DNA from: Pseudomonas khavaziana
GTDB lineage: Bacteria > Pseudomonadota > Gammaproteobacteria > Pseudomonadales > Pseudomonadaceae
Reading direction: 5' to 3'
NCBI RefSeq assembly: GCF_019145205.1
Contig: NZ_JAHSTT010000005.1
Span: 124,001-188,000, forward strand
Length of the DNA stretch: 64,000 bases
A model generated the notes under the pieces. It did no database searches, was not told the DNA's origin, and was given only the letters and a program-made list of their open reading frames with translations. A program made the position numbers and the translations under genes. This document shows, piece after piece, positions 34,355 through 44,810 of this stretch (positions within the stretch are counted from its first letter, which is position 1; each line of letters starts with the position of its first letter).

Positions 34355-37300
34355 TCATAGCGGTGCCGGTTTGCCAACCATCACCATACCCATGTCTTCA
34401 AGCGCGGCAAACAATCCTTTGAGGCTGTCAAAGCGCTTTCCGCTAACGCTCGGCCAATTGGGGCGCTCGATAAAGAAGTAGCCGTTCTGGTTACGGATAT
34501 CCGTAGAGACCAGCTCTCCCAGTTTGCTGCGATGTTTCAGGATGGGCGACACCGACGACGAGTCGACGGTAAACATTCCGCGGCGTTGCAGCAAGGCGTC
34601 GAACTCTGCGGAGGTTGCAGGTTTTCGGGGAATCTGCGACTGAAACAGCAGGTCGCTTTTCACCGCGCCTTCCTCGCCGGTTGCCGGGATGCCAGGGTCT
34701 GGAATGATGCCTTGGGATTGCCCGGGCGCAACATCCTCTATCCTCAGTCCATGCACTTCTTCCAGTTCGCTCAGCCCTGGAACCCCCTCGTAGCTGCTGA
34801 CGTGGGTATTGCCCACCAGCGCTACCCATTTGTGCGCACCTTGGGCTGCCTGGTCGGCACGGATCACGGTGCTTGCGTAGTAGTTCATCAAGGCATGGCG
34901 TTGCGCACCTCGGGCGATCTGGCTATCGGTCACGGCCGGGATAAATCCGTCGGTACGGTAACTGGCCAGGCAATCGATGGCCTGGATGCGGATCTTATGC
35001 GTGCGGGCAGCTTTGATCAGTTCCATGAAGTTGTATTGCCCCAGCGGATCGGTGCCCATGCCGTTATCGAGGCTCTGCAGGTAGCGCCTGAGCGTCTCGG
35101 GCATTTCGCCGCTTTCGAAAAAGCTGTCCAGGGCTGCTTGGTGAAAGTCGCGCAGCAGATGCTCGCAATACAACGTCTTGACGTTTTTCTGTGCCAGCAA
35201 CTCCATGTGCTCAATCAATAGCTGTTTGCTGCCCACGCCGCTGTGGGCTTCGCCGACCACGATGCCACGTCCGTCCTTCAGTAGTGCCTCCAGCCAGGTC
35301 GCCGTTGGGGCCTTGGCCGGCACCGAGGGAATAGGCGGGCGATTGGTCGCACGGAACCTGCGCAGGAAGGCCACCGCATCCTTGAACAGTTGCTGCCTTC
35401 TGCTTTTGAATGGCGCGTAGGGGTCGGGGCCGTTGTCGAAGAGGTTCACGCCCTCGTCGCTCAGGGCATATTTCGCAGTGCCTGGCCCGGCGGCGGCATT
35501 TTCCAGGGGGGCACGTAAGTCCGGCGGTATTTCATAGGCGACGGCCGGGCTTTGCACCGTCGGCACCGGCCTGCGGCCCGGCAACCGGTTGATGAGCTGC
35601 CCGGCGCCGCCTTTCAGGCCGGGCCTGGGCAACACTTCCCATTCACCCTGGGCGTTGAAGCGCACCGGGATGGCTTCCGAGAGGGCAAGTGGAGTTTCAG
35701 GATTGACGATTGCCCAGTGTCCGCCGCCATTGACGTCACTCACATACTGCACGTAATACGGCGTGTCGTTGAGCAGGATGGCCGCCGCCGGGTTGGACTC
35801 CAAGCGATAGATGCCTTGATCCCTGCCAGGCTCGCTGACCGGTTTGCGGCCTTCGAGGATTTCATTGGCTTCCCACGCTGGGGGGATTTCTGGCCGTAGG
35901 CTGGCCTCCACCGCACCGCTGGGAATGGCCGAAGGCGCCAGCGCCGCGCCCGTCTCGGCGGTGGTTTCAACAACGGCCTGCACGGCAGGGCGCTCCAGCT
36001 CTATTGCCGGAACCAGTGTCTTGGCCGGCGGCAGGCCCTTGAGCGTGAGGCCGTTTGCACCCAGGGCGCCGCGCAGTTCAGGCAGGGTCTTGTAGGCAGT
36101 CCCGTTGAGCCTTGGAAAGGCCTCGCGATCAATGAAATAACCGGCGTCCGAGTGCTGGATGCGGTTGCGTACCAGGTTGTTCAGGCGGTTGCGGTGAATA
36201 AGCGTCAGCTCGTTACGGGTCTGTTGCATGACGCAGTCCCCAGGTGAGCCGAGGATTGCTTCAAGGTCTCTCTGTGCAAAAATATGGGGGTGTATTTGTT
36301 CGCTCTCGCGCATCGGTACTTCCAGGAAAAGGTCAGTGTCCAGCGCATTGAGTGGTGGGCTCACCGGGTCAATTACTGGCAGGTTGTTGACCTTGGGGCC
36401 ATAGCCGATCTTGATCTGGCTGCTTTGGCCGCCAAGTTCCTCGGTAACGCGCAGACTGGTGCCGCCGTTTATCTCGCTGATGCCGGTCACGCCTCTAAAG
36501 GTGTTGGTGTTTTCCGCCCCCGTGAGCATCACCCATTTGCCGACGCCGTTTTTGGCCTGGTCGAGGCGCAGGATTTCACTGGTGATGAAGTTCTTCGACA
36601 TTTGCTCATCCACCGCCGACCCCTTGGGCAGGTAGTTGGCCAGGCATTCGCTGGACTGGATGCGTATATGGTTGTCGCGGGCGGCGTGCAGCAGTTCCAG
36701 GGTATTGAAGCGGCCCATATTGGTCGGGTCCAACTCGCGCAGGTACTTGCCCAGGCGGTCAGGCATGACGCCACTGTTGGCGAAGGCATCCAGGTCCAGT
36801 TGATGCAAGTCGTTGTAGAACCTGTGCAGGTAGAGGGTCTTGACGCCTTGCTTGGCCAGGTTGGGCATTTGCTTGATCAATAGATAGGTACTGGCGACCC
36901 GATTCGGGCTCTCGGCGATGACCAGCCCCTTGGCGTTTGCCAGACTTTTTTCAATCAGCTGCTCGGGGCTCGTGCCTGGCGTGATGGCAGGCAGTGCCGG
37001 CCGCTCGGGCAGGGTGCTGGTGAAGAACGGCCGGGAGAAAAAATTGCGCGCGCTGCTGAGGATTTTTGCCCGCATGGGGTTGATGAAATAGTCCGAGGTG
37101 CTGAAACCGCCAGCTTCGCCGGTAGGGGTGATGATTGGCCTGATGTAGTCCGGCCCGCCAGACATGGCGAGGCCGATGTCGAAACTGCTCTGGTTCTTCA
37201 GATCAAAAGGGGTCGGTAGGCTGGAGGACGGGTTTCTAAAACCCGGCTCCCCATAAGCGCTTGGCCGGCGATAGTCGGATGCAAGTCTCGGTCGTGTACT

Positions 37301-39079
37301 CGTGCTCGGGGTATCCATGGGGCTACCACCGCGCACCGCCTCGGAGGGGCGCAGCGCCCGCTCCCATTCGCCCTCGGCATTCAGGCGTACGGGCAATGAG
37401 CCGGTGCTGGCGTGGGGGTTCAGCGGGTCGATGATGGCCCAGGTGCCGCCGCCGTTCACGTCCGCTTCATAACGCACGTAAAACACCGCGTCCTTGAGCT
37501 TGATCAGGGTCGAAGGGTTGGCATTGATGCGGTAGATCTGTTCAAAACGACCGCCTTCGGTCATCGCCGTAGCACCCTCCAGCCCTTGCAGGCGCTGCCA
37601 GCTCGAGGGTATTTGTCCCAGGCCGTCGCCGGGCAGTTGGGGCAGCGTGGGGGGGGCAGGCACGGCAGGGCTTGCAGGTTCGGCTGCCTCGGGGTTCAGC
37701 GCCTCATCGTATTTGGCCATTTCGGCCGCTTCCGCTGCTTCGACTTCGGCGCCCACTTCGGCGATGGGCCCAGGACCATGCAGCGCTGCCAGGTTGAAGA
37801 GGGTGTCGATCGCGCTGAACACCGAACCGGTCACCCCAGCCTTGCGCTCGGCGCTGGTTCGGCCATTGACCGCCTGGTCGATGTTCAGGGCCAGGTTGGC
37901 GATGCTGGCGCCCAGCACCGGCAAGGCTACCGGCCAACCGATGACGGCCAGTGGCCCGAATATCTTGAGGCCGGCACTCAGGTAACCGATCCAGAGTTTT
38001 TTGCTCAGTTGCGCATTGGTGGTCAGCAACTGCTCGGCTTCGTCATACATCGCTGCGCGGGTGCGGTCCCGCAGCCAACTGAAGGCGTCCGTGGTGACCG
38101 CCTGGTTCTTCTGGTTGATCATGTGATGATCCGACTTGCCCCAGGTCTGCACCAGGCGATTCATCAGGTCAGTGATGCCGTCGGTCATGGCCTCGCGGTC
38201 AGTCAGGGAGAAGTGGCAGAGGAACAGGTCACGGGTCTTTTTGTCATCCATGATCCCGAGCAACCACCAGTGCAATTGCGCAGCGGTCTCGAACACTTTG
38301 AAGGTTTGCTGCTCACCTGGCACATAGAGTATTTGTCGCCCGGCTGCGTCAATGATGCGCAACAGGTTGGTAGCCACGTAACCGTCCAGGTCGAGGGCGG
38401 CGACCTGTGCACCGGCGCCTGGCGCCGCGTCGGTCTGCAGCATGGCCAGGCTGACCGGCCAGCTCAGGTGCGGGGCCACGGCGCTGATGCAGGTGTGGAA
38501 GTCTTCGGCACTCAGGTGCTTGAACTCGAGGGCCTGCACCGCCTTGCTGAGGAAGTTGCATTTGGCCAGGGTGCGAAAGGCCTCGGCGTGGTCCTGCCAG
38601 AAACTGTCGAGCTTGTCGCGATAGAGGTCGCTGAACTTCAGGGTCCAGAAGTCCTTGAGCACTTCGTTGGCATGCAGGCGTACTTCATTGGTTTGATTGA
38701 AGTCACCGTATTCCGGGCCTTTGGTATAGAAGCCGCCGTACAGGTCCAGTAGGTCGGCGTTGTCGTAGTCGGTGGCGCGGAAGCGATGAATCACCAGCTC
38801 GGTCAGGGTCGTCGATTCGTAGGGTTTTTCCAGCACATGTTCCCAGCCGGTAAAGGTCAGTGAACTGCTTTGGGCTGCCTTGAAGCGGTGGTAATACACC
38901 TCGTCCGGGTCGAGGCCCTTGACGCCGTGTTTATTCAATATGCCGCGGGCGGTTTCGTGAGCCGTATCGTGCAGACTGGGGCAGGCCAGGATCACGCGTC
39001 CGGCGAGGGCCTTGAGGGCTGCCTTGTCGGCGGCGTTGGGCAGGGTGCGGGTTTGGCTCGAAATCATGGGAGTGCTCAT
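34355..39079 (-). CDS. Giant dermonecrotic-toxin-domain protein with two ChaN/Tiki-like modules
   Basis: 1574 residues, no signal peptide. The N-terminal half resembles DUF6543 toxin-like proteins and includes a hydrophobic hairpin near residues 365-395 (FGPLAVIGWPVALPVLGASIANLAL). Two similar C-terminal modules follow. Each is a beta-rich block (about 520-590 and 1090-1160; YYVQYVSDVNGGGHWAIVNP) plus a ChaN/EreA/Tiki-like domain (about 705-870 and 1260-1440). The second domain keeps VVGEAHSG, LYCEHLL and VGNTHVSS; the first has VIAESPNR, LYLHRFY and TGAENTNT, losing the key residues. Related to the 1405-residue protein at 6346. Secretion route and target are unknown. Confidence 0.7.
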   Translation of the reverse strand: MSTPMISSQTRTLPNAADKAALKALAGRVILACPSLHDTAHETARGILNKHGVKGLDPDEVYYHRFKAAQSSSLTFTGWEHVLEKPYESTTLTELVIHRFRATDYDNADLLDLYGGFYTKGPEYGDFNQTNEVRLHANEVLKDFWTLKFSDLYRDKLDSFWQDHAEAFRTLAKCNFLSKAVQALEFKHLSAEDFHTCISAVAPHLSWPVSLAMLQTDAAPGAGAQVAALDLDGYVATNLLRIIDAAGRQILYVPGEQQTFKVFETAAQLHWWLLGIMDDKKTRDLFLCHFSLTDREAMTDGITDLMNRLVQTWGKSDHHMINQKNQAVTTDAFSWLRDRTRAAMYDEAEQLLTTNAQLSKKLWIGYLSAGLKIFGPLAVIGWPVALPVLGASIANLALNIDQAVNGRTSAERKAGVTGSVFSAIDTLFNLAALHGPGPIAEVGAEVEAAEAAEMAKYDEALNPEAAEPASPAVPAPPTLPQLPGDGLGQIPSSWQRLQGLEGATAMTEGGRFEQIYRINANPSTLIKLKDAVFYVRYEADVNGGGTWAIIDPLNPHASTGSLPVRLNAEGEWERALRPSEAVRGGSPMDTPSTSTRPRLASDYRRPSAYGEPGFRNPSSSLPTPFDLKNQSSFDIGLAMSGGPDYIRPIITPTGEAGGFSTSDYFINPMRAKILSSARNFFSRPFFTSTLPERPALPAITPGTSPEQLIEKSLANAKGLVIAESPNRVASTYLLIKQMPNLAKQGVKTLYLHRFYNDLHQLDLDAFANSGVMPDRLGKYLRELDPTNMGRFNTLELLHAARDNHIRIQSSECLANYLPKGSAVDEQMSKNFITSEILRLDQAKNGVGKWVMLTGAENTNTFRGVTGISEINGGTSLRVTEELGGQSSQIKIGYGPKVNNLPVIDPVSPPLNALDTDLFLEVPMRESEQIHPHIFAQRDLEAILGSPGDCVMQQTRNELTLIHRNRLNNLVRNRIQHSDAGYFIDREAFPRLNGTAYKTLPELRGALGANGLTLKGLPPAKTLVPAIELERPAVQAVVETTAETGAALAPSAIPSGAVEASLRPEIPPAWEANEILEGRKPVSEPGRDQGIYRLESNPAAAILLNDTPYYVQYVSDVNGGGHWAIVNPETPLALSEAIPVRFNAQGEWEVLPRPGLKGGAGQLINRLPGRRPVPTVQSPAVAYEIPPDLRAPLENAAAGPGTAKYALSDEGVNLFDNGPDPYAPFKSRRQQLFKDAVAFLRRFRATNRPPIPSVPAKAPTATWLEALLKDGRGIVVGEAHSGVGSKQLLIEHMELLAQKNVKTLYCEHLLRDFHQAALDSFFESGEMPETLRRYLQSLDNGMGTDPLGQYNFMELIKAARTHKIRIQAIDCLASYRTDGFIPAVTDSQIARGAQRHALMNYYASTVIRADQAAQGAHKWVALVGNTHVSSYEGVPGLSELEEVHGLRIEDVAPGQSQGIIPDPGIPATGEEGAVKSDLLFQSQIPRKPATSAEFDALLQRRGMFTVDSSSVSPILKHRSKLGELVSTDIRNQNGYFFIERPNWPSVSGKRFDSLKGLFAALEDMGMVMVGKPAPL

Positions 39080-39155
39080 CCTTCAAAAATGAAGGGCGAG
39101 ATTCCCCCAGGCTGGCGCGGGGAGGGCGCTACATAGTTAGGCTACAAGAGCGTGC

Positions 39156-39860
39156 TCAGCGCCGTGCGATATCCGAAAAGTAGAACTTGTCCAGGGTATG
39201 CCGTGACTCGGTGTACTCGAACTGCCGGCCGTCCTGCAAGAACGTCTGGTTACTCACCACGATCACATGGCTTTGCCCGTCAAGGTCCAGGTGCGCCTGA
39301 TCGTCCTTGCTGCGTGGCAAGGCCTCGATGGTGCGCTGTGCATAGCTGATCTGCAGCTGCAATGTCTGCTCGATAAACGCGTAGATCGACTGTTCGGCGA
39401 TATGGCGATCCAGGCCGGGAATCAGCTCGGCGATGAAGTGGTTGATGTCCAGGATCACCCGTTTGCCGCCGATGCGTCGTACCCGCTTGATGCGGGTGAT
39501 CAGCGTGCCCGGCTCGGCCTCGAAGTGTTGCAGCAGTGGCCCTTCCAATGGGAGCTGGGTGAATTCAACCACCTCGGTGCATACGTCATCGCCCAGGTCG
39601 GCGTGGGTCTCATGGAAGCTGACGATACCGCCCAACTGGAACTCGATCGGGTTGGGCGACAACACAAAGGTGCCCTTGCCATGGATCTTTTGGGCAAAGC
39701 CACGTTCCTGCAACTGCTCAATGGCGCGTCGCACGGTACCGCGGCTGGCTTGGTAGGCGTCCATCAGCTCGGTTTCGGAGGGCAGGCGCGTACCGCGTTG
39801 CAGGCGTTCGGTGGTGATGCTGGCAAGCAGATCTGTATAGATCTGGTTGTATTTGCTCAT
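39156..39860 (-). CDS. treR: TreR, GntR-family repressor of the trehalose operon
   Basis: 234 residues. The N-terminal GntR winged helix is YNQIYTDLLASITTERLQRGTRLPSETELMDAYQASRGTVRRAIEQL, followed by a HutC/UTRA effector domain that in this family binds trehalose-6-phosphate. It is divergent from treP, and two identical 16-bp palindromes (ACTCGTACAGACGAGT) lie in the 237-bp gap, which are almost surely its operators. Confidence 0.92.
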   Translation of the reverse strand: MSKYNQIYTDLLASITTERLQRGTRLPSETELMDAYQASRGTVRRAIEQLQERGFAQKIHGKGTFVLSPNPIEFQLGGIVSFHETHADLGDDVCTEVVEFTQLPLEGPLLQHFEAEPGTLITRIKRVRRIGGKRVILDINHFIAELIPGLDRHIAEQSIYAFIEQTLQLQISYAQRTIEALPRSKDDQAHLDLDGQSHVIVVSNQTFLQDGRQFEYTESRHTLDKFYFSDIARR

Positions 39861-39989
39861 GAGATGGCTCTATGCCCGGCTTGCATTCAAGGCAGGAACC
39901 TTAGTGGCAGAGGTGGGGTTTGTCCATTGGGCAGTCCTATAGCCAGGGGAAAAATCTGACGGTAAGTTCGCATTTATAAACAAAAGTGT

Positions 39990-40032
39990 AACTCGTACAG
40001 ACGAGTTGTTGATTTAACTCGTACAGACGAGT
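39990..40032. promoter_or_regulatory. Twin TreR operators
   Basis: Two identical palindromes ACTCGTACAGACGAGT (39991-40006 and 40017-40032), 26 bases apart centre to centre, just before treP. Confidence 0.88.
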
Positions 40033-40097
40033 AGTTTTGCCCTCGGCGTGCTGCCAACGACTGCCACCCATAAAAACAATCACAGTGGAAAACGAGC

Positions 40098-41540
40098 ATG
40101 AGCCACGACTATCCGACTATCGCCCGCGAGATTCTCGAGAACCTCGGTGGGCGCGACAACCTTGAGCAAGCTGCCCATTGCGTGACCCGCCTGCGCCTGG
40201 CGCTCAAGGATCCGAGCCTGGTTAACAGCAGTGCGTTGAACCAGGTCGACCTGGTCAAGGGATCGTTCTTTACCGGCGGCCTGTTCCAGGTGGTGATCGG
40301 CCCCGGCGAAGTGGAAAGGGTGTATGCCGCCTTGCGCGAACAGACCGGTCTCGCCGCGTCCACCATCGCCGATGTCAAGAAGGCCGGTGGCGAAAAGGTC
40401 AATGCCTTGCAACAGTTGGTACGGGTATTTTCCGATGTGTTCATGCCGATCCTGCCCGCGCTGATCATTGCCGGCCTGTTGATGGGGGTGAACAACCTGA
40501 TGGGCGCCAAGGGCATGTTCATTCAGGACATGACCTTGCTGGAGGCCTATCCGAACCTCGATGGCCTGTGGAACCTGATCAACCTGATGGCCAATACCTC
40601 GTTCGTATTCCTGCCCGCGCTGGTGGGCTGGTCGGCGGCCAAGCGGTTCGGCGGCAGTGAAATCCTCGGCATCGTGCTCGGCCTGATGCTGGTGCACCCC
40701 GACCTGCTCAACGCCTGGAACTACGGCAAGGCGGTCGCCGGGCTCGATGGGCAGAGCCTGCCGTACTTCGACATCCTGGGCTGGTTCCAGATCGAGAAAG
40801 TCGGCTATCAGGGCCAGATCCTGCCGATCCTGATGGCCGCCTATGTCATGAGCGTGATCGAGAAATACCTGCGGGCACGAGTGCCGAATGCCATCCAGTT
40901 GCTGGTGGTGCCAATCACCACCATCGTTGTTACCGGTGTCCTGGCGCTGGCGATTATTGGCCCGGTGACCCGCCACCTCGGCATCCTGATTACCGAAGGC
41001 GTGGTCACGCTGTTTGAGCTGGCGCCGATACTGGGCGGCTTGATCTTCGGCATGCTCTACGCACCGCTGGTGATCACCGGCATGCACCATATGTTCCTGG
41101 CCGTGGACCTGCAGCTCATTTCCACCCAGGGCGGCACCTTTATCTGGCCGATGATCGTCATGTCCAACCTGGCCCAGGGCAGTGCGGCATTGGGGGTGTT
41201 CTACATGAGCCGCAATGCGCGGGAAAAAAGCATGGCCTCGACGTCGGCGATTTCCGCGTATTTCGCCATCACTGAGCCAGCGATGTTCGGTGTCAACCTG
41301 CGATACAAATTCCCGTTCTACGCGGCACTGGTGGGGTCTGCCCTTGGCTGCATCTTCCTCTCGCTGAACAAGGTCCAGGCCTCGGCCATCGGCGTCGGCG
41401 GCCTGCCCGGGTTTATCTCGATCATCCCGCAGTACATCCCGGTGTTTGTGATCGGCATGGCCGTCGCGATCGTCGTGCCCTTTGTACTGACCTGTGTGTT
41501 GAGCATGAAGATTATCCGGCCTGGATATCGGGTCGCCTGA
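40098..41540 (+). CDS. treP: Trehalose PTS permease EIIBC (TreP/TreB)
   Basis: 480 residues. The N-terminal EIIB domain has the phosphorylated cysteine in AAHCVTRLRLAL (near residue 28). The EIIC membrane domain has about ten segments (LPALIIAGLLMGVNNLMG, FGMLYAPLVITGMHHMFLAVD, AISAYFAITEPAMFGVNLRYKFPF). It takes up trehalose and delivers trehalose-6-phosphate. It has no EIIA; the EIIA-HPr-EI fusion at 44811 can provide it. First gene of the tre operon behind the TreR operators. Confidence 0.93.
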   Translation: MSHDYPTIAREILENLGGRDNLEQAAHCVTRLRLALKDPSLVNSSALNQVDLVKGSFFTGGLFQVVIGPGEVERVYAALREQTGLAASTIADVKKAGGEKVNALQQLVRVFSDVFMPILPALIIAGLLMGVNNLMGAKGMFIQDMTLLEAYPNLDGLWNLINLMANTSFVFLPALVGWSAAKRFGGSEILGIVLGLMLVHPDLLNAWNYGKAVAGLDGQSLPYFDILGWFQIEKVGYQGQILPILMAAYVMSVIEKYLRARVPNAIQLLVVPITTIVVTGVLALAIIGPVTRHLGILITEGVVTLFELAPILGGLIFGMLYAPLVITGMHHMFLAVDLQLISTQGGTFIWPMIVMSNLAQGSAALGVFYMSRNAREKSMASTSAISAYFAITEPAMFGVNLRYKFPFYAALVGSALGCIFLSLNKVQASAIGVGGLPGFISIIPQYIPVFVIGMAVAIVVPFVLTCVLSMKIIRPGYRVA

Positions 41541-41549
41541 TCCACCGCC

Positions 41550-41613
41550 ATCGGGGCAAGCCCCCTCCCACAGGGGAATGCATTTCAAATGTGGAAGGGG
41601 ACTTGCCCCCGAT
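41550..41613. repeat. REPIN (family B) inside the tre operon
   Basis: ATCGGGGCAAGCCCCCTCCC...GGACTTGCCCCCGAT between treP and treC. It could act as an mRNA-processing or differential-stability hairpin. Confidence 0.8.
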
Positions 41614-41657
41614 GAGGCCCTCAAAGCCCGCACACAATTAATTGAAGGAAACCCACC

Positions 41658-43304
41658 ATGCAAAACTGGCAACACTCGGTGATCTACCAGATCTACCCCA
41701 AAAGCTTCCATAGCCACGCGGGTAACGCCACCGGTGACCTGCTGGGCATCGTGGACAAGCTCGACTACCTGAAATGGCTGGGAGTGGATTGCCTGTGGAT
41801 CACCCCGTTCCTGCGCTCGCCGCAACGCGACAACGGCTACGACATCAGCGACTACTACGCCATCGACCCCAGCTACGGGACCATGGCCGACTGCGACCTG
41901 TTGATCAGCGAAGCGGCCAAGCGTGGCATCAAGCTGATGCTCGATATCGTCGTCAACCACACCTCCATTGAGCACGAGTGGTTCCAGCAGGCGCGCAGCA
42001 GCCTCGACAACCCCTACCGCGACTTCTACATCTGGCGCGACCAGCCGAACAACTGGGAATCCAAGTTCGGCGGCTCGGCCTGGGAATACGAAGCGCAGAC
42101 CGGCCAGTACTACCTGCACCTGTTCGACCACACCCAGGCCGATCTCAACTGGGACAACCCCAAGGTGCGCGCCGAAGTGTTCAAGCTGATGCGCTTCTGG
42201 CGTGACAAAGGCGTGGGCGGTTTCCGCCTGGATGTGATCAACCTGATCTCCAAGCCCGCCGACTTCCCCGAAGATAACAGCGACGGTCGCCGTTTCTACA
42301 CCGACGGCCCGAATGTGCACGCATACCTGCAGCAAATGCACCGTGAAGTCTTCGAAGGCCATGACCTGATCAACGTCGGCGAAATGTCGTCCACCAGCCT
42401 GGAGCACTGCATCCGCTACTCGAATCCGGCTTCGAAAGAATTGTCGATGACCTTCAACTTCCACCACCTGAAAGTCGATTACCCCAACCTGCAGAAGTGG
42501 GTGAAGGCCGACTTCGATTTCCTGCAACTCAAGCAGATTTTCTCCGACTGGCAACTGGGCATGCAGGCCGGTGGCGGTTGGAACGCGCTGTTCTGGTGTA
42601 ACCACGACCAGCCGCGGGTGGTCTCGCGCTTTGGTGATGACGGCCAATACCGCGTGGTCTCGGCCAAGATGCTCGCCACCGCGCTGCACTTCCTCCAGGG
42701 CACGCCGTATGTGTACCAGGGCGAAGAGCTGGGCATGACCAATCCTGGTTTCGACAAGATCGAACAGTACCGCGATGTGGAAACCCTGAACATTTTCCGC
42801 CTCAAGCGTGATGCCGGGGAGTCCGAGGCGTCGAGCATGGCGGCGATCATGCAGAAATCCCGCGACAACGGTCGCACGCCGATGCAGTGGAGCGGCCAGG
42901 CCAATGCCGGTTTCAGCCGTGGCGAGCCCTGGATTGGTATCCCGGCCAACGCCGCGCAGATCAACGTGGAAAGCCAGCTGGATGATCCGGATTCGGTGCT
43001 GCATCACTACCGCGCCCTGATCGCCCTGCGGCGTTGCGAGCCACTGATCCAGGAAGGCGTTTATCGCCCACTGCTGCAAGACCATCGCCAGGTCTGGGCG
43101 TACGTGCGCGAAGGCCACGGCGAGCGCCTGCTGGTGCTCAACAACTTCTACGGCACGCCGTGCGAAATCCAGCTGCCCGACCAGGTGATCAACCCGTCGA
43201 GCGCGCAGCGGCTGCTCATCAGCAATTACCCCGATTGCCCGGCGCGCACGAGCACGGTGGTGTTGCGCCCCTACGAATCGTTTGTGCTGCACCTGACGGA
43301 CTGA
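41658..43304 (+). CDS. treC: Trehalose-6-phosphate hydrolase
   Basis: 548 residues, GH13 alpha-amylase family. Starts WQHSVIYQIYPKSFHSHAGNATGDLLGI. Catalytic regions are MLDIVVNHTS, GGFRLDVINLIS (Asp nucleophile), VGEMSS (acid/base Glu) and FWCNHDQPRVVSRFG. It splits cytoplasmic trehalose-6-phosphate into glucose and glucose-6-phosphate. AAGGAAA precedes the ATG. Confidence 0.94.
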   Translation: MQNWQHSVIYQIYPKSFHSHAGNATGDLLGIVDKLDYLKWLGVDCLWITPFLRSPQRDNGYDISDYYAIDPSYGTMADCDLLISEAAKRGIKLMLDIVVNHTSIEHEWFQQARSSLDNPYRDFYIWRDQPNNWESKFGGSAWEYEAQTGQYYLHLFDHTQADLNWDNPKVRAEVFKLMRFWRDKGVGGFRLDVINLISKPADFPEDNSDGRRFYTDGPNVHAYLQQMHREVFEGHDLINVGEMSSTSLEHCIRYSNPASKELSMTFNFHHLKVDYPNLQKWVKADFDFLQLKQIFSDWQLGMQAGGGWNALFWCNHDQPRVVSRFGDDGQYRVVSAKMLATALHFLQGTPYVYQGEELGMTNPGFDKIEQYRDVETLNIFRLKRDAGESEASSMAAIMQKSRDNGRTPMQWSGQANAGFSRGEPWIGIPANAAQINVESQLDDPDSVLHHYRALIALRRCEPLIQEGVYRPLLQDHRQVWAYVREGHGERLLVLNNFYGTPCEIQLPDQVINPSSAQRLLISNYPDCPARTSTVVLRPYESFVLHLTD

Positions 43305-43312
43305 AATACCCC

Positions 43313-43411
43313 TGTCGGAGCGAGCGTGCTCGCGAAGATCATCAACGATACGCGCCGCTCCAGGTTCAGCGCGGCGCCTCGAAGTTCTTCGCGAGCAAGC
43401 TCGCTCCTACC
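43313..43411. repeat. REPIN (family A)
   Basis: TGTCGGAGCGAGCGTGCTCG...GCGAGCAAGCTCGCTCCTAC between treC and the porin gene; the left copy is slightly diverged. Confidence 0.82.
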
Positions 43412-43437
43412 AGTGATCGCGTCATGCAAAACAGTAA

Positions 43438-44688
<1,251 letters not shown>

Positions 44689-44711
44689 TCCGTAAGGAGT
44701 GCGCGGGCTAA

Positions 44712-44738
44712 TGTGGGAGCGGGCAAGCCTGCTCCCAC
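44712..44738. repeat. Single REP element
   Basis: One unpaired palindrome TGTGGGAGCGGGCAAGCCTG...CTCCCAC between the porin and PTS fusion genes. Confidence 0.7.
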
Positions 44739-44810
44739 CTTTGATCTTCGTCATCCTCAACCTTGCATCGACTCAATGATTCTTAAAGAACAACACAAAC
44801 AGGTGAAGTC

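Noticed and set aside
40080..43292. 1070-residue open frame on the minus strand across treP and treC
   Set aside because: Antisense to two clear genes; high-GC third positions leave such frames open. It has no recognisable domain.
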